From NCBI GenBank assembly GCA_009784425.1, contig WRBR01000011.1:1-32680 (forward strand): a stretch of 32,680 nt of DNA, given 5' to 3'. The notes below the pieces were generated by a model. It saw only the letters and a list, made by a program, of their open reading frames with translations. It did not search any database and had not been told where the DNA came from. The translations under genes and the position numbers were made by a program. Numbering within the stretch: position 1 is the stretch's first letter; every line of letters begins with the position of its first letter. Positions 23,401 through 30,885 of the stretch are shown one piece after another. Source of the DNA: Coriobacteriia bacterium (GTDB taxonomy: Bacteria; Actinomycetota; Coriobacteriia; Coriobacteriales; UBA8131).

Positions 23401-25868
23401 CAACACCATTCACCACGCCGGGAGAACCTCAAAACGTTGCCGCAGCTGCGGGCAACACGCAGATTGTCGTGACCTTTGACCCGCCGCTAAGCGACGGCGG
23501 CAGCCCCATAAGTTCGTATACCGTCACAGCAACGCCTACCAGTGGAGCGCCGGTCACCGCATCCGGCTCTGCGAGCCCCTTCACCATTACCGGTCTTACC
23601 AACGGCATGCAGTACTCAATAACCGTCTACGCAAGCAATGCTGCGGGTGATGGCCCTGCGACTCCCGCCCCCGCCTCTCCGCTCCTCGAAACGCCGGCCA
23701 CTACGCCGGGCACTCCTCTGAGCCTGACAGCAACTCCCGGCAATGGCGCCGTAACGCTCAACTGGATCACCCCCGCAAGCAACGGCGGCAGCCCCATCAC
23801 GTACTACGAAGCATCAACAGACGGCGGAGCCACCTGGAACACCATACCGGCCAGCGGCCCAGCAACCACCAGTTTTACCCAAACCGGCCTCACTGCCGGC
23901 ACGTTGTATACCCTGGGAATACGAGCAGTTAACGACGTGGGAGCCGGCGCCTCAGCGCTGATTGCCGCCACTCCTCTCAATGTGCCAACGGCACCGCAAA
24001 ACGTTGCGGCGGCGCCCGGTAACGCGCAGGCAAGCGTCACCTTTGCTGCGCCCGTCTCTGACGGCGGCGAGGCAATCAGCTCTTACACCGTAACAGCCAC
24101 GCCCAGCGGCGGCGGTGCCACGGTTACCCAGAGCGGCGCGGCCAGCCCCATCGCGGTAAGCGGCCTCATCAACGGGCAGCTCTACAGCATCACCGTGGTG
24201 GCAAGCAATGCAGCGGGGGACAGCCCCGCTTCTGCACCCGCAGTTTTGGTGACCCCCTTTACCGTGCCGGATGCACCAACTACCCCCTCGGCAACGCCGG
24301 CTGACGGCACAATTGCGCTCACTTGGACCGCGCCCGTCTCTGACGGCGGCAGCCCTATCACCTCCTACGACTTCTCCACTGATGGAGGAGTTTCCTGGTA
24401 CACCATCCCAAGCAGCGGCGCGGCAACAACCAGCTTCACCCTTACCGGGCTCACCAACGGCGTTACCTACAACCCGGCAGTGCGCGCGGTAAATGCCGCG
24501 GGCGTTGGAGCCGCCTTATTCTTTGGGGTGACCATCCCAGTTGGCCTGGCAAGCGCCCCAACGGGTGTGACTGCTGTTCCCGGCGCTGGTTCTGCCACTA
24601 TTGCGTGGGGCGCTCCCGCGTCAAACGGTGGCAGCGCCATCATTTCGTACACCATAGTCCTCACGGCTCAGCCTGCCGGAACCCCCTTCACCATTTACGG
24701 TTGGCCGGGCAGCCCTTTTACCGCGTTTGGACTCACTAACGGCACAAGCTATCTGTTTACGGTTGCGGCCGTTACTGCTGAAGGAACAGGGGCGGCGTCA
24801 GCGCCGGTCTTTGTCACTCCTACTAATGTGCCTGACTCTCCTTCCGGACTCATTGCTACTCCGGGCAACCAGCAGGTCACCCTTTCGTGGACGGCCGGCG
24901 CCAATGGAGGCTCACCCATCACCAACTACCTGATAACCGTCTCCGGCTCCTCCCGGTCTATCAATACGGGGAGCGATGCCACAAGCTTCACGGTAGGCGG
25001 CCTCACCAACGGCATTGCCTACACCTTTACGGTAGTAGCAGTCAATGCGGCCGGTATGAGCACTCCTCCTGTTTCCGCTATGGCTACCCCTGCAGGCCCG
25101 GTGCTGATTACCACCATAAGTCTGCCGGTGGCTACCACCACGGTGCCCTACAGCCAAACTCTGAGCTACACCGGTTTTCCGGCACCGAGTTGGGCAGTCT
25201 CAAGCGGCAGCCTGCCGCCGGGGCTCAGCCTGAACTCCGGCACCGGCGTGCTTTCCGGCACGCCCACGGTGCGCGGAACCTACGCCTTTACGATTACCGC
25301 TGACAACGGCTACCTGCCCATTCCTTCGCAGGCCTTTACCGTAGCGGTAGAAGTGCCCAGCACTTACGTGTATCCGGTAATCCAAGACTTTGGCACCTGG
25401 ACCGGCTCCGGCACCGCTGCCGCTTTAGTGGATGCCAACTACCTGGAGTTCCAGCAACTCGTCGTTGCCAGCACGGGGCTGCCGGTTCCAACCGCGTATT
25501 ACTCCGTGAGCTCAGGCAGCACCAAGATAAGCTTTACGGAGGCCTACCTAAACACCCTGTCAAACGGCACCTATTACTACATTGCGCAGTTCAATCAGTT
25601 TGACTCGGCTCAGATCATGCTGGTGATAAACCGACCCAACGCACCCGCGCCTCCCCCCACACCCACCCCCGCACCCGGCGGCGGAATGCCCGTTTCCGGC
25701 GACGACCCCACGCTTTTAATCGTGGTTATCGCTCTCGCCTGCGCAGCTGTAGTGCTTCTCACCGCAGGAATAATCATCTACCGTAAATCCCGGAAAAAGC
25801 CCAACAGGCCAGAGCAGTTAGAGCAGTTAGAGAAACCAGAGAAACCACCCTACCAACCACGCCACTAA
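20499..25868 (+). CDS. Giant surface protein: beta-helix domain, 12 fibronectin III domains, Ig-like domain, membrane anchor
   Basis: 1789 residues. A 35-residue polar start precedes a signal peptide (ALRVSLALFVIAALMPLG, likely cut after AYA near 63). Residues about 70-400 are rich in Gly/Thr/Ser with repeated GAGIGGG and GGTITI..GGTV turns, reading as a parallel beta-helix. From about 408 to 1530 I count twelve fibronectin type III domains of about 92-97 residues. Two subtypes alternate: one with STDGGxxW and one with TGxASPxTVTGLTNG. A putative Ig domain follows (He_PIG type, SGSLPPGLSLNSGTGVLSGTP, about 1531-1617), then an unassigned domain, a Pro-rich linker, MPVSGDD, a hydrophobic helix (about 1737-1760) and a 28-residue basic/Gln-Glu-Lys tail. 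Likely an adhesin or matrix-binding protein; ligand unknown. The anchor looks like a degenerate sortase signal. Confidence 0.85.
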   Translation: MAFKTNSVNESAGRARREGKAERFGNVERLGIARKALRVSLALFVIAALMPLGFSQQAQPAYAATNVPYVDQSGAAQVAATATDLTSSTTAWTTGWYTVSSSVTISSRIVVAGNVNLILQDGLTLSASAGITVSSGNSLTIYGQTNGNGTLMAQGSGNVAGIGGDASSQTTATAGSITINGGTVNVTGGDMGAGIGGAGSPDGSIIGNGGTITINRGSVTALGGSNHGAGIGGGGNGNGGTITITGGTVNATGGAYGGAGIGGGAPYNHSPAGAGGNITISGGSVTARGNSCVYGGGAGIGGGGGGNPDTSGDSGNITITGNASVTSTGGSGGSDGLWTTAGGGGAAVGTGGANGDSTTLGTCQGYNVFINTSGTLSLTAGTGQGSALNGAQVGYGGSTTSAGAELIPTAPQNLAASAGNAQVTLTWSTPLTTGQPITNYLVESSTDGGATWSSPTTIGNVSSYTATGLTNGTACTFQVTAVNPVNSASAVYNWSNTASATPQPTAPGAPQAVAAASGAAQLTVTFSPPSFDGNSAITSYTVYASPSGGGAAITATGAASPVTVTGLTNGTTYHVTVTAINAVGEGPASSPAVAATPSTTPSAPTNLAATPGDGFVALTWADPLDNGGSPITSYQYSINGGVSWTAVPGSSATTASYTVSGLTDGVSYTFGIRAVNANGPGASSSIVSATPVAVPGAPTLTSVTPGDTQATVVFSSPASDGGSAITAYTVTAQPQPTGTPIVTTGTASPITVTGLTNGTPYSFTVTATNAVGTGAASTAQSATPYTTPSAPQALAATPGDTTVDLSWTAPASDGGSAITSYEVSDDGGANWLPVTAAPPTTYSFAGLTNGTTYTFLVRADNAAGPGAEASVQATPFNPAALAPDAPANLAAVPANGEVDLTWDIPTGNPVDSYEYSVDGGSTWSAIPGSDATTTSFNITSLSNGTTYSIGVRGVSTSYGEGAASLITATPFTTPGEPQNVAAAAGNTQIVVTFDPPLSDGGSPISSYTVTATPTSGAPVTASGSASPFTITGLTNGMQYSITVYASNAAGDGPATPAPASPLLETPATTPGTPLSLTATPGNGAVTLNWITPASNGGSPITYYEASTDGGATWNTIPASGPATTSFTQTGLTAGTLYTLGIRAVNDVGAGASALIAATPLNVPTAPQNVAAAPGNAQASVTFAAPVSDGGEAISSYTVTATPSGGGATVTQSGAASPIAVSGLINGQLYSITVVASNAAGDSPASAPAVLVTPFTVPDAPTTPSATPADGTIALTWTAPVSDGGSPITSYDFSTDGGVSWYTIPSSGAATTSFTLTGLTNGVTYNPAVRAVNAAGVGAALFFGVTIPVGLASAPTGVTAVPGAGSATIAWGAPASNGGSAIISYTIVLTAQPAGTPFTIYGWPGSPFTAFGLTNGTSYLFTVAAVTAEGTGAASAPVFVTPTNVPDSPSGLIATPGNQQVTLSWTAGANGGSPITNYLITVSGSSRSINTGSDATSFTVGGLTNGIAYTFTVVAVNAAGMSTPPVSAMATPAGPVLITTISLPVATTTVPYSQTLSYTGFPAPSWAVSSGSLPPGLSLNSGTGVLSGTPTVRGTYAFTITADNGYLPIPSQAFTVAVEVPSTYVYPVIQDFGTWTGSGTAAALVDANYLEFQQLVVASTGLPVPTAYYSVSSGSTKISFTEAYLNTLSNGTYYYIAQFNQFDSAQIMLVINRPNAPAPPPTPTPAPGGGMPVSGDDPTLLIVVIALACAAVVLLTAGIIIYRKSRKKPNRPEQLEQLEKPEKPPYQPRH

Positions 25869-26057
25869 GTGACACACTGGGGAAAGTGACTTACTGAGCG
25901 GCTCTAGCTGTTTGGCTTCTGACTTGTGGAACAGGGGGACGGGGTTAGTGTTCCAATTTGACCAAGGTCAAATTGGAACACTAACCCCGTCCCCCTGTTC
26001 CACCACACCAACCCCGTCCCTCTGTCCCAGCTGAGTCACTTTCCCCAGTGTGTCACT
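25868..26057. repeat. Nested palindrome cluster, GGGGACGGGG family (copy 1)
   Basis: The outer arms are 24 nt and exact (25868-25891 with 26034-26057). Inside them are perfect 38-nt arms (25926-25963 with 25966-26003) separated by only two bases, so they can form an almost loop-free cruciform. A degraded partial copy of the core follows (about 26008-26030). The element begins on the last base of the surface protein's stop codon and fills most of the 245-nt gap to the ABC exporter. Confidence 0.9.
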
Positions 26058-26068
26058 CAGGTTGAGAG

Positions 26069-26074
26069 TATAAT
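26069..26074 (+). promoter_or_regulatory. Consensus -10 box before the ABC exporter
   Basis: TATAAT lies 40 nt upstream of the ATPase start and 12 nt after the palindrome cluster. No convincing -35 is seen; a -35 at the right distance would fall in the repeat's outer arm. Confidence 0.4.
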
Positions 26075-26113
26075 CTTCCAAGAAAAGCTAGTCTCTTCTG
26101 AGGAGGAAAAACT

Positions 26114-26998
26114 ATGCAGACTCTGGTGGAGATGCAAGATATTCAGAAGCGTTTTGGCAAGCAGGTGGTGCTGCGTGATATTGACCTTGTGCTGGAGCCG
26201 GGAATCATTACCGGATTACTTGGCCCAAGCGGCAGCGGCAAAACCACCATCGTCAATCTCATTGTGGGGAGCATCACCAAAACCGGAGGCGCGCTGAGCG
26301 TGCTGGGTCAGACGAAGATGTCAAGCAGCGTCAGCAAAGAGATGGGATTCATGCCTCAAAGTGAGGCGCTCTACAATGATCTTACCGCCAAAGAGAACTT
26401 ACGCTTTTTTGGGGCTCTTTATGGCCTTTCTAAAAAACAACTCGATACAGAAATCCCCCGGGTGCTTAACCTGGTGCGCCTGTCAGACGAGGGCAAAAAG
26501 CTGGTCTCGGCCTTTTCCGGCGGTATGAAGAGAAGGCTCTCGCTGGCCATCGCCCTCTTGCACGAGCCGCGCTTGCTGGTGCTGGACGAGCCAACAATCG
26601 GCCTTGACCCCAAGCACCGCAGAGAATTATGGAAGTCATTCCGCCTGCTTGCAAGCAGCGGAGCCGGCCTGCTTATCACCACGCATGTCATGGACGAGGC
26701 ACTTGAATGCGACCAACTGATCATGCTGCATGACGGCAGAATCATTGCCCAGGGCAGCCCCCAAGAACTCATCACCCAAACACAAACCGGCAGCCTTGAA
26801 GCAGCCTTCCTTGAGTTTGAGGACAGAGAAGACGCAAAGGAGGAACAAAAACCCGAGACTCAAGAAGATACAGTTCAGCAGACAGAGACACAAGAAGATA
26901 CAGTTGAGCAGCCCGAGCCTCAAGAAGATACAGTTGAGCAGCCAGAGCCTCCTCCTGCAAACGAAGCCCGGGAAGAAGGAGGTGGCAGCAATGCGTAG
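26114..26998 (+). CDS. ABC transporter ATP-binding protein (ABC-2 exporter) with repeat tail
   Basis: 294 residues. Walker A GPSGSGKTT (37-45), Q-loop MPQSEALYNDLTAKENL, signature FSGGM (134-138), Walker B LLVLDEP (154-160) and the His of TTHVMDEA. This set is typical of DrrA-like ATPases paired with ABC-2 permeases for drug or small-molecule export. The last about 50 residues are a low-complexity acidic tail with three 10-residue repeats of the type ETQEDTVEQP. GGAGG precedes the ATG. The 3' end overlaps the permease gene by 8 nt and holds its ribosome binding site. Substrate unknown. Confidence 0.9.
   Translation: MQTLVEMQDIQKRFGKQVVLRDIDLVLEPGIITGLLGPSGSGKTTIVNLIVGSITKTGGALSVLGQTKMSSSVSKEMGFMPQSEALYNDLTAKENLRFFGALYGLSKKQLDTEIPRVLNLVRLSDEGKKLVSAFSGGMKRRLSLAIALLHEPRLLVLDEPTIGLDPKHRRELWKSFRLLASSGAGLLITTHVMDEALECDQLIMLHDGRIIAQGSPQELITQTQTGSLEAAFLEFEDREDAKEEQKPETQEDTVQQTETQEDTVEQPEPQEDTVEQPEPPPANEAREEGGGSNA
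26855..26950. repeat. 30-nt in-frame tandem repeat at the 3' end of the ABC ATPase gene
   Basis: Three units of 30 nt (26855-26884, 26885-26914, 26915-26944) plus a 6-nt start of a fourth. Each contains CAAGAAGATACAGTT and codes a variant of ETQEDTVEQP. Few differences separate the units, so they are young or kept alike. Confidence 0.9.
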
Positions 26999-28097
26999 TG
27001 CCTTAGCGCTCACCTTGCGCATCCTCCAACAGTTCCGCCATGACCCCCGCACGGTTGTCATGTTTATCGTGGGTCCCTTCTTGGTCCTCTGGCTTTTCAG
27101 CGTCCTTCTGACGGGCGGCACCTATGAGCCCCGTCTCGCCGGAGTAGACCTGCCCACAGAGATAACCTCGGTGCTTCAAGAACAAGATGCCACCTTTGAG
27201 GCCCTGGATGCTGCTACGGCAGCCGAAAGGCTTGCCAACCGTGAGATAGACGCCATCCTCACCCTCAAAGACGGCACGCTTTTGGTAGAGGTCGAAGGCA
27301 CCGACACCTCGCACACCAGCTCGGTAATAGGTGTTGTCAACAACGCCATCAAAGAAGTTGCCGCAAACCAACGAGAAGAGCTTGCCGACGAGCTCAAGCT
27401 CAGCCTGGAGAAGTTGAACATTCCCCTGCCGCAGATGGACGATGCTTTATTGGTGCAAGATGTAGAAGTCACTTATCTCCACGGCTCTGATAACTGGAGC
27501 TTCTTTGACTTCTTTGGCCCCATCTTCATTGGCGTATTCATCTTTGTCTTTGTCTTCATTACAAGCGGCATGTCGCTCATCACTGAGCGCACCGGTGGCA
27601 CTATGGAGCGCCTGCTGGCAACACCCATCAAATCTTGGCAGCTGGTGCTGGGCTTTTGCCTGGGCTTTGGAGTTGTTTCGATAATCCAGGCAAGTATTGT
27701 GCTTTGGGCGTGCATCGCCTTGATTGGCTTTCCCAACGCGGGTTCGCTGCTCACGGTGATATGTATCACCGCCTCGCTCGCACTGGTCTCGCTCACCCTG
27801 GGCTTGCTTGTGAGCGGGTTTGCACGCACTCCCCTGCAAGTCATCCAGTTCATGATTATCCTCGTGATTCCGCAGGTGCTGTTTTCTGGCATCTTCGATC
27901 TCACCACGGCTCCTCAGTGGATGCAGATACTCAATAAGTGCTTCCCCATTACCTACGGGGCCGAGGCTCTGCAAGATGTCATGTTGCGCGGCGCCTCATT
28001 CGTAGACATCTTGCCCCAGCTTGCCATCCTCTGGGCCTTTATTGCTGCTTTCTTCGCCCTCGCCTCCCTGAGCTTTAAAAAGAGAAAGACGAGCTAG
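26991..28097 (+). CDS. ABC-2 type permease
   Basis: 368 residues. One N-terminal helix (about 22-42), a long external domain of about 135 residues (rich in charged helices), then five C-terminal helices with ITERTGGTMERLLATPI, the classic loop of ABC-2/LinJ-type permeases, and a final basic FKKRKTS. The ATG at 26991 overlaps the ATPase gene by 8 nt and has AAGGAGG 9 nt upstream; a longer reading from 26730 would lie inside the ATPase gene. Forms an exporter with the ATPase. Confidence 0.9.
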   Translation: MRSALALTLRILQQFRHDPRTVVMFIVGPFLVLWLFSVLLTGGTYEPRLAGVDLPTEITSVLQEQDATFEALDAATAAERLANREIDAILTLKDGTLLVEVEGTDTSHTSSVIGVVNNAIKEVAANQREELADELKLSLEKLNIPLPQMDDALLVQDVEVTYLHGSDNWSFFDFFGPIFIGVFIFVFVFITSGMSLITERTGGTMERLLATPIKSWQLVLGFCLGFGVVSIIQASIVLWACIALIGFPNAGSLLTVICITASLALVSLTLGLLVSGFARTPLQVIQFMIILVIPQVLFSGIFDLTTAPQWMQILNKCFPITYGAEALQDVMLRGASFVDILPQLAILWAFIAAFFALASLSFKKRKTS

Positions 28098-28132
28098 AGA
28101 AGGACTAGCGCGCTTTGGCATGAATACAGCCT

Positions 28133-28290
28133 TTTTTGTGCAGAAATTGCGCTTGTCTATGTGATTTGGAGGCGGATAACCCAAAAAAACCTGATTTCTG
28201 TTGCACCTGCAACAAAAATGGGCACTTAAGCGCCGTAGATAGCCAAAAAAGCTTGCAAAAACATAGACAAGCGCAATTTCTGCACAAAAA
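28133..28290. repeat. Long perfect inverted repeat (30-bp arms, 98-nt loop)
   Basis: The arm 28133-28162 is the exact reverse complement of 28261-28290. A small hairpin GTTGC/GCAAC lies in the loop. The arm starts TTTTTGTGCAGAAATTGCGC, which resembles the arm of the 20087-20250 element (TTTTTGCCTGAAAACGCGCC). The element occupies the 269-nt gap between the permease and the nuclease genes. Confidence 0.85.
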
Positions 28291-28366
28291 CTTGAGAAAA
28301 CCTGCCAAGAGCATAGATTAAGACTGCCCGGCTTCCGTTCTCCTTCAGTCGTGTTAGTATCGCTTT

Positions 28367-28903
28367 ATGAGTAAAAGCAAGAGGATTACGCAGAAGAGGA
28401 ATAAGATCAGGGCATCAGTCTTTGTTGCTGCGCTGGTGGTTGCCCTTGTGGTAGCCGCCGTCATGGCTTCAGGGCTGCTTTCGGGCGATGCGGACAATCA
28501 AGAGTTTCAGCCGGCGCAAGTTGTGCGGGTGGTAGACGGAGATACCTTAATCGTTCGCACCGGCGGTGTTGAGGAAAGACTGCGCCTCATTGGCATCGAT
28601 GCCCCCGAAAGCGTCCACCCGGATGAAAGCAGAAACACGGAAGAGGGCGTAGCTGCAAGCAACTTTGTCAAATCGATAGTGCAGCCGGGGCAAACGGTGT
28701 ACCTGCAAATGGATATAAGTAACCGAGACAAGTACGACCGCCTGTTGCGCTATGTGTGGCTAGAAGTGCCTGACGACCCCTGGGATATCAATGAAGTCAG
28801 GACAAAAATGCTCAACGGCATCCTGGTAGACAAGGGGCACGCCGACCCCAAACGTTATGAGCCGGACACAGCCTACAACAACATCTTTGATGCAATTAGG
28901 TGA
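28367..28903 (+). CDS. Membrane-tethered thermonuclease (staphylococcal nuclease family)
   Basis: 178 residues. A basic start and one hydrophobic helix (about 16-38) place the domain outside the membrane, tethered or released. The SNase fold carries VVDGDTLIV (Asp57, Asp59), RLIGIDAPE (Arg73, Asp78, Glu81) and DKYDRLLRYVW (Arg125), the calcium-binding and catalytic set. It cleaves DNA and RNA non-specifically in this family. The length is near that of the minimal family. No ribosome binding site is seen; TAGTAT lies 7 nt before the ATG, so the mRNA may be leaderless (inference). The stop codon runs into the second palindrome cluster. Confidence 0.9.
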   Translation: MSKSKRITQKRNKIRASVFVAALVVALVVAAVMASGLLSGDADNQEFQPAQVVRVVDGDTLIVRTGGVEERLRLIGIDAPESVHPDESRNTEEGVAASNFVKSIVQPGQTVYLQMDISNRDKYDRLLRYVWLEVPDDPWDINEVRTKMLNGILVDKGHADPKRYEPDTAYNNIFDAIR

Positions 28904-29124
28904 CTCACTGGGGTGGAACAGGGGGACGGGGGTGGAACAGGGGGACGGGGTTAGTGTTCCAATTTGACCTTGGTCAAATTGGAACACTAACCCCGTCCCC
29001 CTGTTCCAGACCTTGGTCAAATTGGAACACTAACCCCGTCCCCCTGTTCCACTGGAGTGAGCCGGGGCCCCAAGACAGAAACAAGCAGCTGAGACCGCTG
29101 AGTGAGTCACTTTCCCCAGTGAGT
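28900..29124. repeat. Nested palindrome cluster, GGGGACGGGG family (copy 2, expanded)
   Basis: The central palindrome has 37-nt perfect arms (28933-28969 with 28972-29008) and a 2-nt centre. The outer part of the left arm is repeated in tandem before it (28914-28930). The whole right arm is repeated after it (29015-29051). Outer segments 28903-28913 and 29114-29124 are again complementary. The stretch GAGTCACTTTCCCCAGTG is identical at 29105-29122 and in copy 1 at 26033-26050. Confidence 0.9.
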
Positions 29125-29152
29125 TGCAACTCAACAGAAGTCTTGCGTGTGC

Positions 29153-29183
29153 TATAGTGTTACGAATTAGCAATCTGTAACAC
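29153..29183 (+). promoter_or_regulatory. Extended -10 promoter with NikR-type operator
   Basis: TGC precedes TATAGT (29153-29158), an extended -10. GTGTTAC (29157-29163), 13 nt and GTAACAC (29177-29183) form a dyad overlapping the -10 and the likely start of transcription. GTGTTAC-N13/14-GTAACAC is the described NikR motif of several delta-proteobacteria. The gene downstream is a nickel/cobalt transporter, so nickel repression is the natural reading. Confidence 0.75.
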
Positions 29184-29195
29184 TCAGGAGGTACT

Positions 29196-30167
29196 ATGCA
29201 CATCCCTGACGGTATGCTGGACACAAAGACATTCAGCACACTATGGGTGGGGGCCGCTACTGGCGTTGGTTATGCAGGCTACTGGGTTCGCAAGAACTTT
29301 GACAGTTCAAAAATCGTGTTGATGGCGGTGATGGCCGCTCTTATCTTTGCCTTGCAAATGCTTAACTTTCCCATTGCTGGCGGCACCAGCGGGCACTTTA
29401 CCGGAGGAGCTCTGGTGGGCATTATGCTGGGAGCCTGGCCGGGTGCCATAGTTATGACGGGGGTGCTCCTGATTCAAGCCCTGTTCTTTGGCGACGGAGG
29501 CATCACCACGCTCGGCGCCAACATCGTGAACCTGGCGATTATCGGATGCTTTACGGGCGCCCTCATCTACCAATTATTTCAGCGTATTTCAAAAAGCCTC
29601 ACCAGCAAGATTGTAGGATCGTTTCTGGGCGCCTTTCTCGCCGTGGTTTTTTCCGCGGCGGCAGTAGCCTTGCAGTTGTGGGTCAGTGGCAGCGCGCAGT
29701 TTATCGCGGCTCTTTCTGCCATGACGTTCTGGCACGCCATCATTGGCGTTGGCGAGGGAATCATCACCGCGGGCATTATCGCCTACATCGCAAAGGTGCG
29801 CCCCAAGATCCTCGACGAGGGAGCACAAAGCTCTAAGGGCTCATTCAAGAGCGTTGTTGTGGTGTTTAGTGTTGTGGCGCTGCTTGCAGCCAGTCTTTCA
29901 TTTCTTGCCTCAACGCACCCCGATGGCTTGGAGTTTGTCTATTTTGAGCAGGAAATAGGCACAGCGGAGATTGCAGAAGAAACACTTATTCCGGCGCCTA
30001 TGCCTGATTATGCACTGCCGGGCATAGAAAACGAGGCGCTTGCCATTGCGGGTGCCGGCATTATTGGCACAATGCTGACCGGCGTGCTCATTTGGGCGCT
30101 TGCCTTGGCCCTGAGCAGAAAAAACAAGGGGAAGGACCCCGCCGAGACAGAGGAAGTGCTTGAGTAA
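29196..30167 (+). CDS. cbiM: Nickel/cobalt ECF transporter S component CbiM fused to a PDGLE domain
   Basis: 323 residues. Starts MHIPDGML, whose His2 and N-terminus bind Ni(II) or Co(II) in CbiM/NikM. About six helices follow with GGTSGHFTGGALVGIMLG and FFGDGGITTLGANIVNLAIIG, family signatures. After about residue 215 comes a helix, HPDGLEFVYFE (the PDGLE domain, a CbiN/NikN-like accessory) and a last helix. The fusion replaces a separate small subunit. AGGAGG precedes the ATG. The promoter carries a NikR-type site, so nickel is the more likely metal than cobalt, and NikM(N) would be the matching name. cbiQ overlaps its end by 8 nt. Confidence 0.9.
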   Translation: MHIPDGMLDTKTFSTLWVGAATGVGYAGYWVRKNFDSSKIVLMAVMAALIFALQMLNFPIAGGTSGHFTGGALVGIMLGAWPGAIVMTGVLLIQALFFGDGGITTLGANIVNLAIIGCFTGALIYQLFQRISKSLTSKIVGSFLGAFLAVVFSAAAVALQLWVSGSAQFIAALSAMTFWHAIIGVGEGIITAGIIAYIAKVRPKILDEGAQSSKGSFKSVVVVFSVVALLAASLSFLASTHPDGLEFVYFEQEIGTAEIAEETLIPAPMPDYALPGIENEALAIAGAGIIGTMLTGVLIWALALALSRKNKGKDPAETEEVLE

Positions 30168-30885
30168 CAACGCAGCAGACCAGCTTGCTCCCCATGCCAA
30201 AATTCTAGCCGCAGTCATTGCGGTGCTTGGCATAGTCTTAAGCGCGCCTCACATTCCCCTGGCGGTGGCAAGTGTGATAGCAATCGTCTTGCTGCTGGGA
30301 TTTATCGCTCAGGCAAGTATCAGGCGCATGCTCCTGCAGAGCCTTTTGGTGATTCCCATCGCGGGTGCCATTTCACTCTTTTATCCGCTACGCTTTGTTG
30401 CTGACTGGCAGTTGACTAGCCTCGCCGCTGCCTATGCAGCCAATTGGCAGCCCATGCTGCAACTCATCATCACCCCCTGGCTCTGCGTTTTGGTCATGAT
30501 GCTGCTTGTGCACTCCTCAACACGCTCGGATTTGCTCTTTGGCCTCGAGCGCCTGCGCCTGCCGCGCGTATTGGTGTTGATGCTCTCCTTTATGTATCGC
30601 TACGTAGATGTGATGCGCGCCCAGTTACGTGCGGCTCACCGGTCCCTGGTTTCGCGAGCCCCGGCACTCTCAAAGCGCAGGCAGGTTCTTCTCTACGGCA
30701 ATCTGGCAGGCTCGATGATCATACGCGCCTACGACCGAGGCGAGCGCATCCACGCCGCCATGCTCTCGCGCGGCTTTACCGGCACGCTCCCGAGCCTACA
30801 GGAGCAGCGCATTACAACGAGAGACGTATTATTGCTCGGGGCAACCACACTGTTTGCCGCGGCACTGATACTGATGAACCTTTAG
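30160..30885 (+). CDS. cbiQ: ECF transporter T component CbiQ
   Basis: 241 residues. Four or five hydrophobic helices and the C-terminal coupling helices of EcfT proteins, with the conserved Ala-Arg-Gly-type motif as AMLSRGFTG (and SLVSRAP as the first, less exact one). It connects the ATPase CbiO with CbiM. TTG start at 30160, overlapping the end of cbiM by 8 nt, with GAGGAAG upstream. Confidence 0.9.
   Translation: MSNNAADQLAPHAKILAAVIAVLGIVLSAPHIPLAVASVIAIVLLLGFIAQASIRRMLLQSLLVIPIAGAISLFYPLRFVADWQLTSLAAAYAANWQPMLQLIITPWLCVLVMMLLVHSSTRSDLLFGLERLRLPRVLVLMLSFMYRYVDVMRAQLRAAHRSLVSRAPALSKRRQVLLYGNLAGSMIIRAYDRGERIHAAMLSRGFTGTLPSLQEQRITTRDVLLLGATTLFAAALILMNL

Noticed and set aside
28900-29124. 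CRISPR-like array of repeats
   Set aside because: Copies are palindromic tandem arms without unique spacers of regular length, and no cas genes are nearby.
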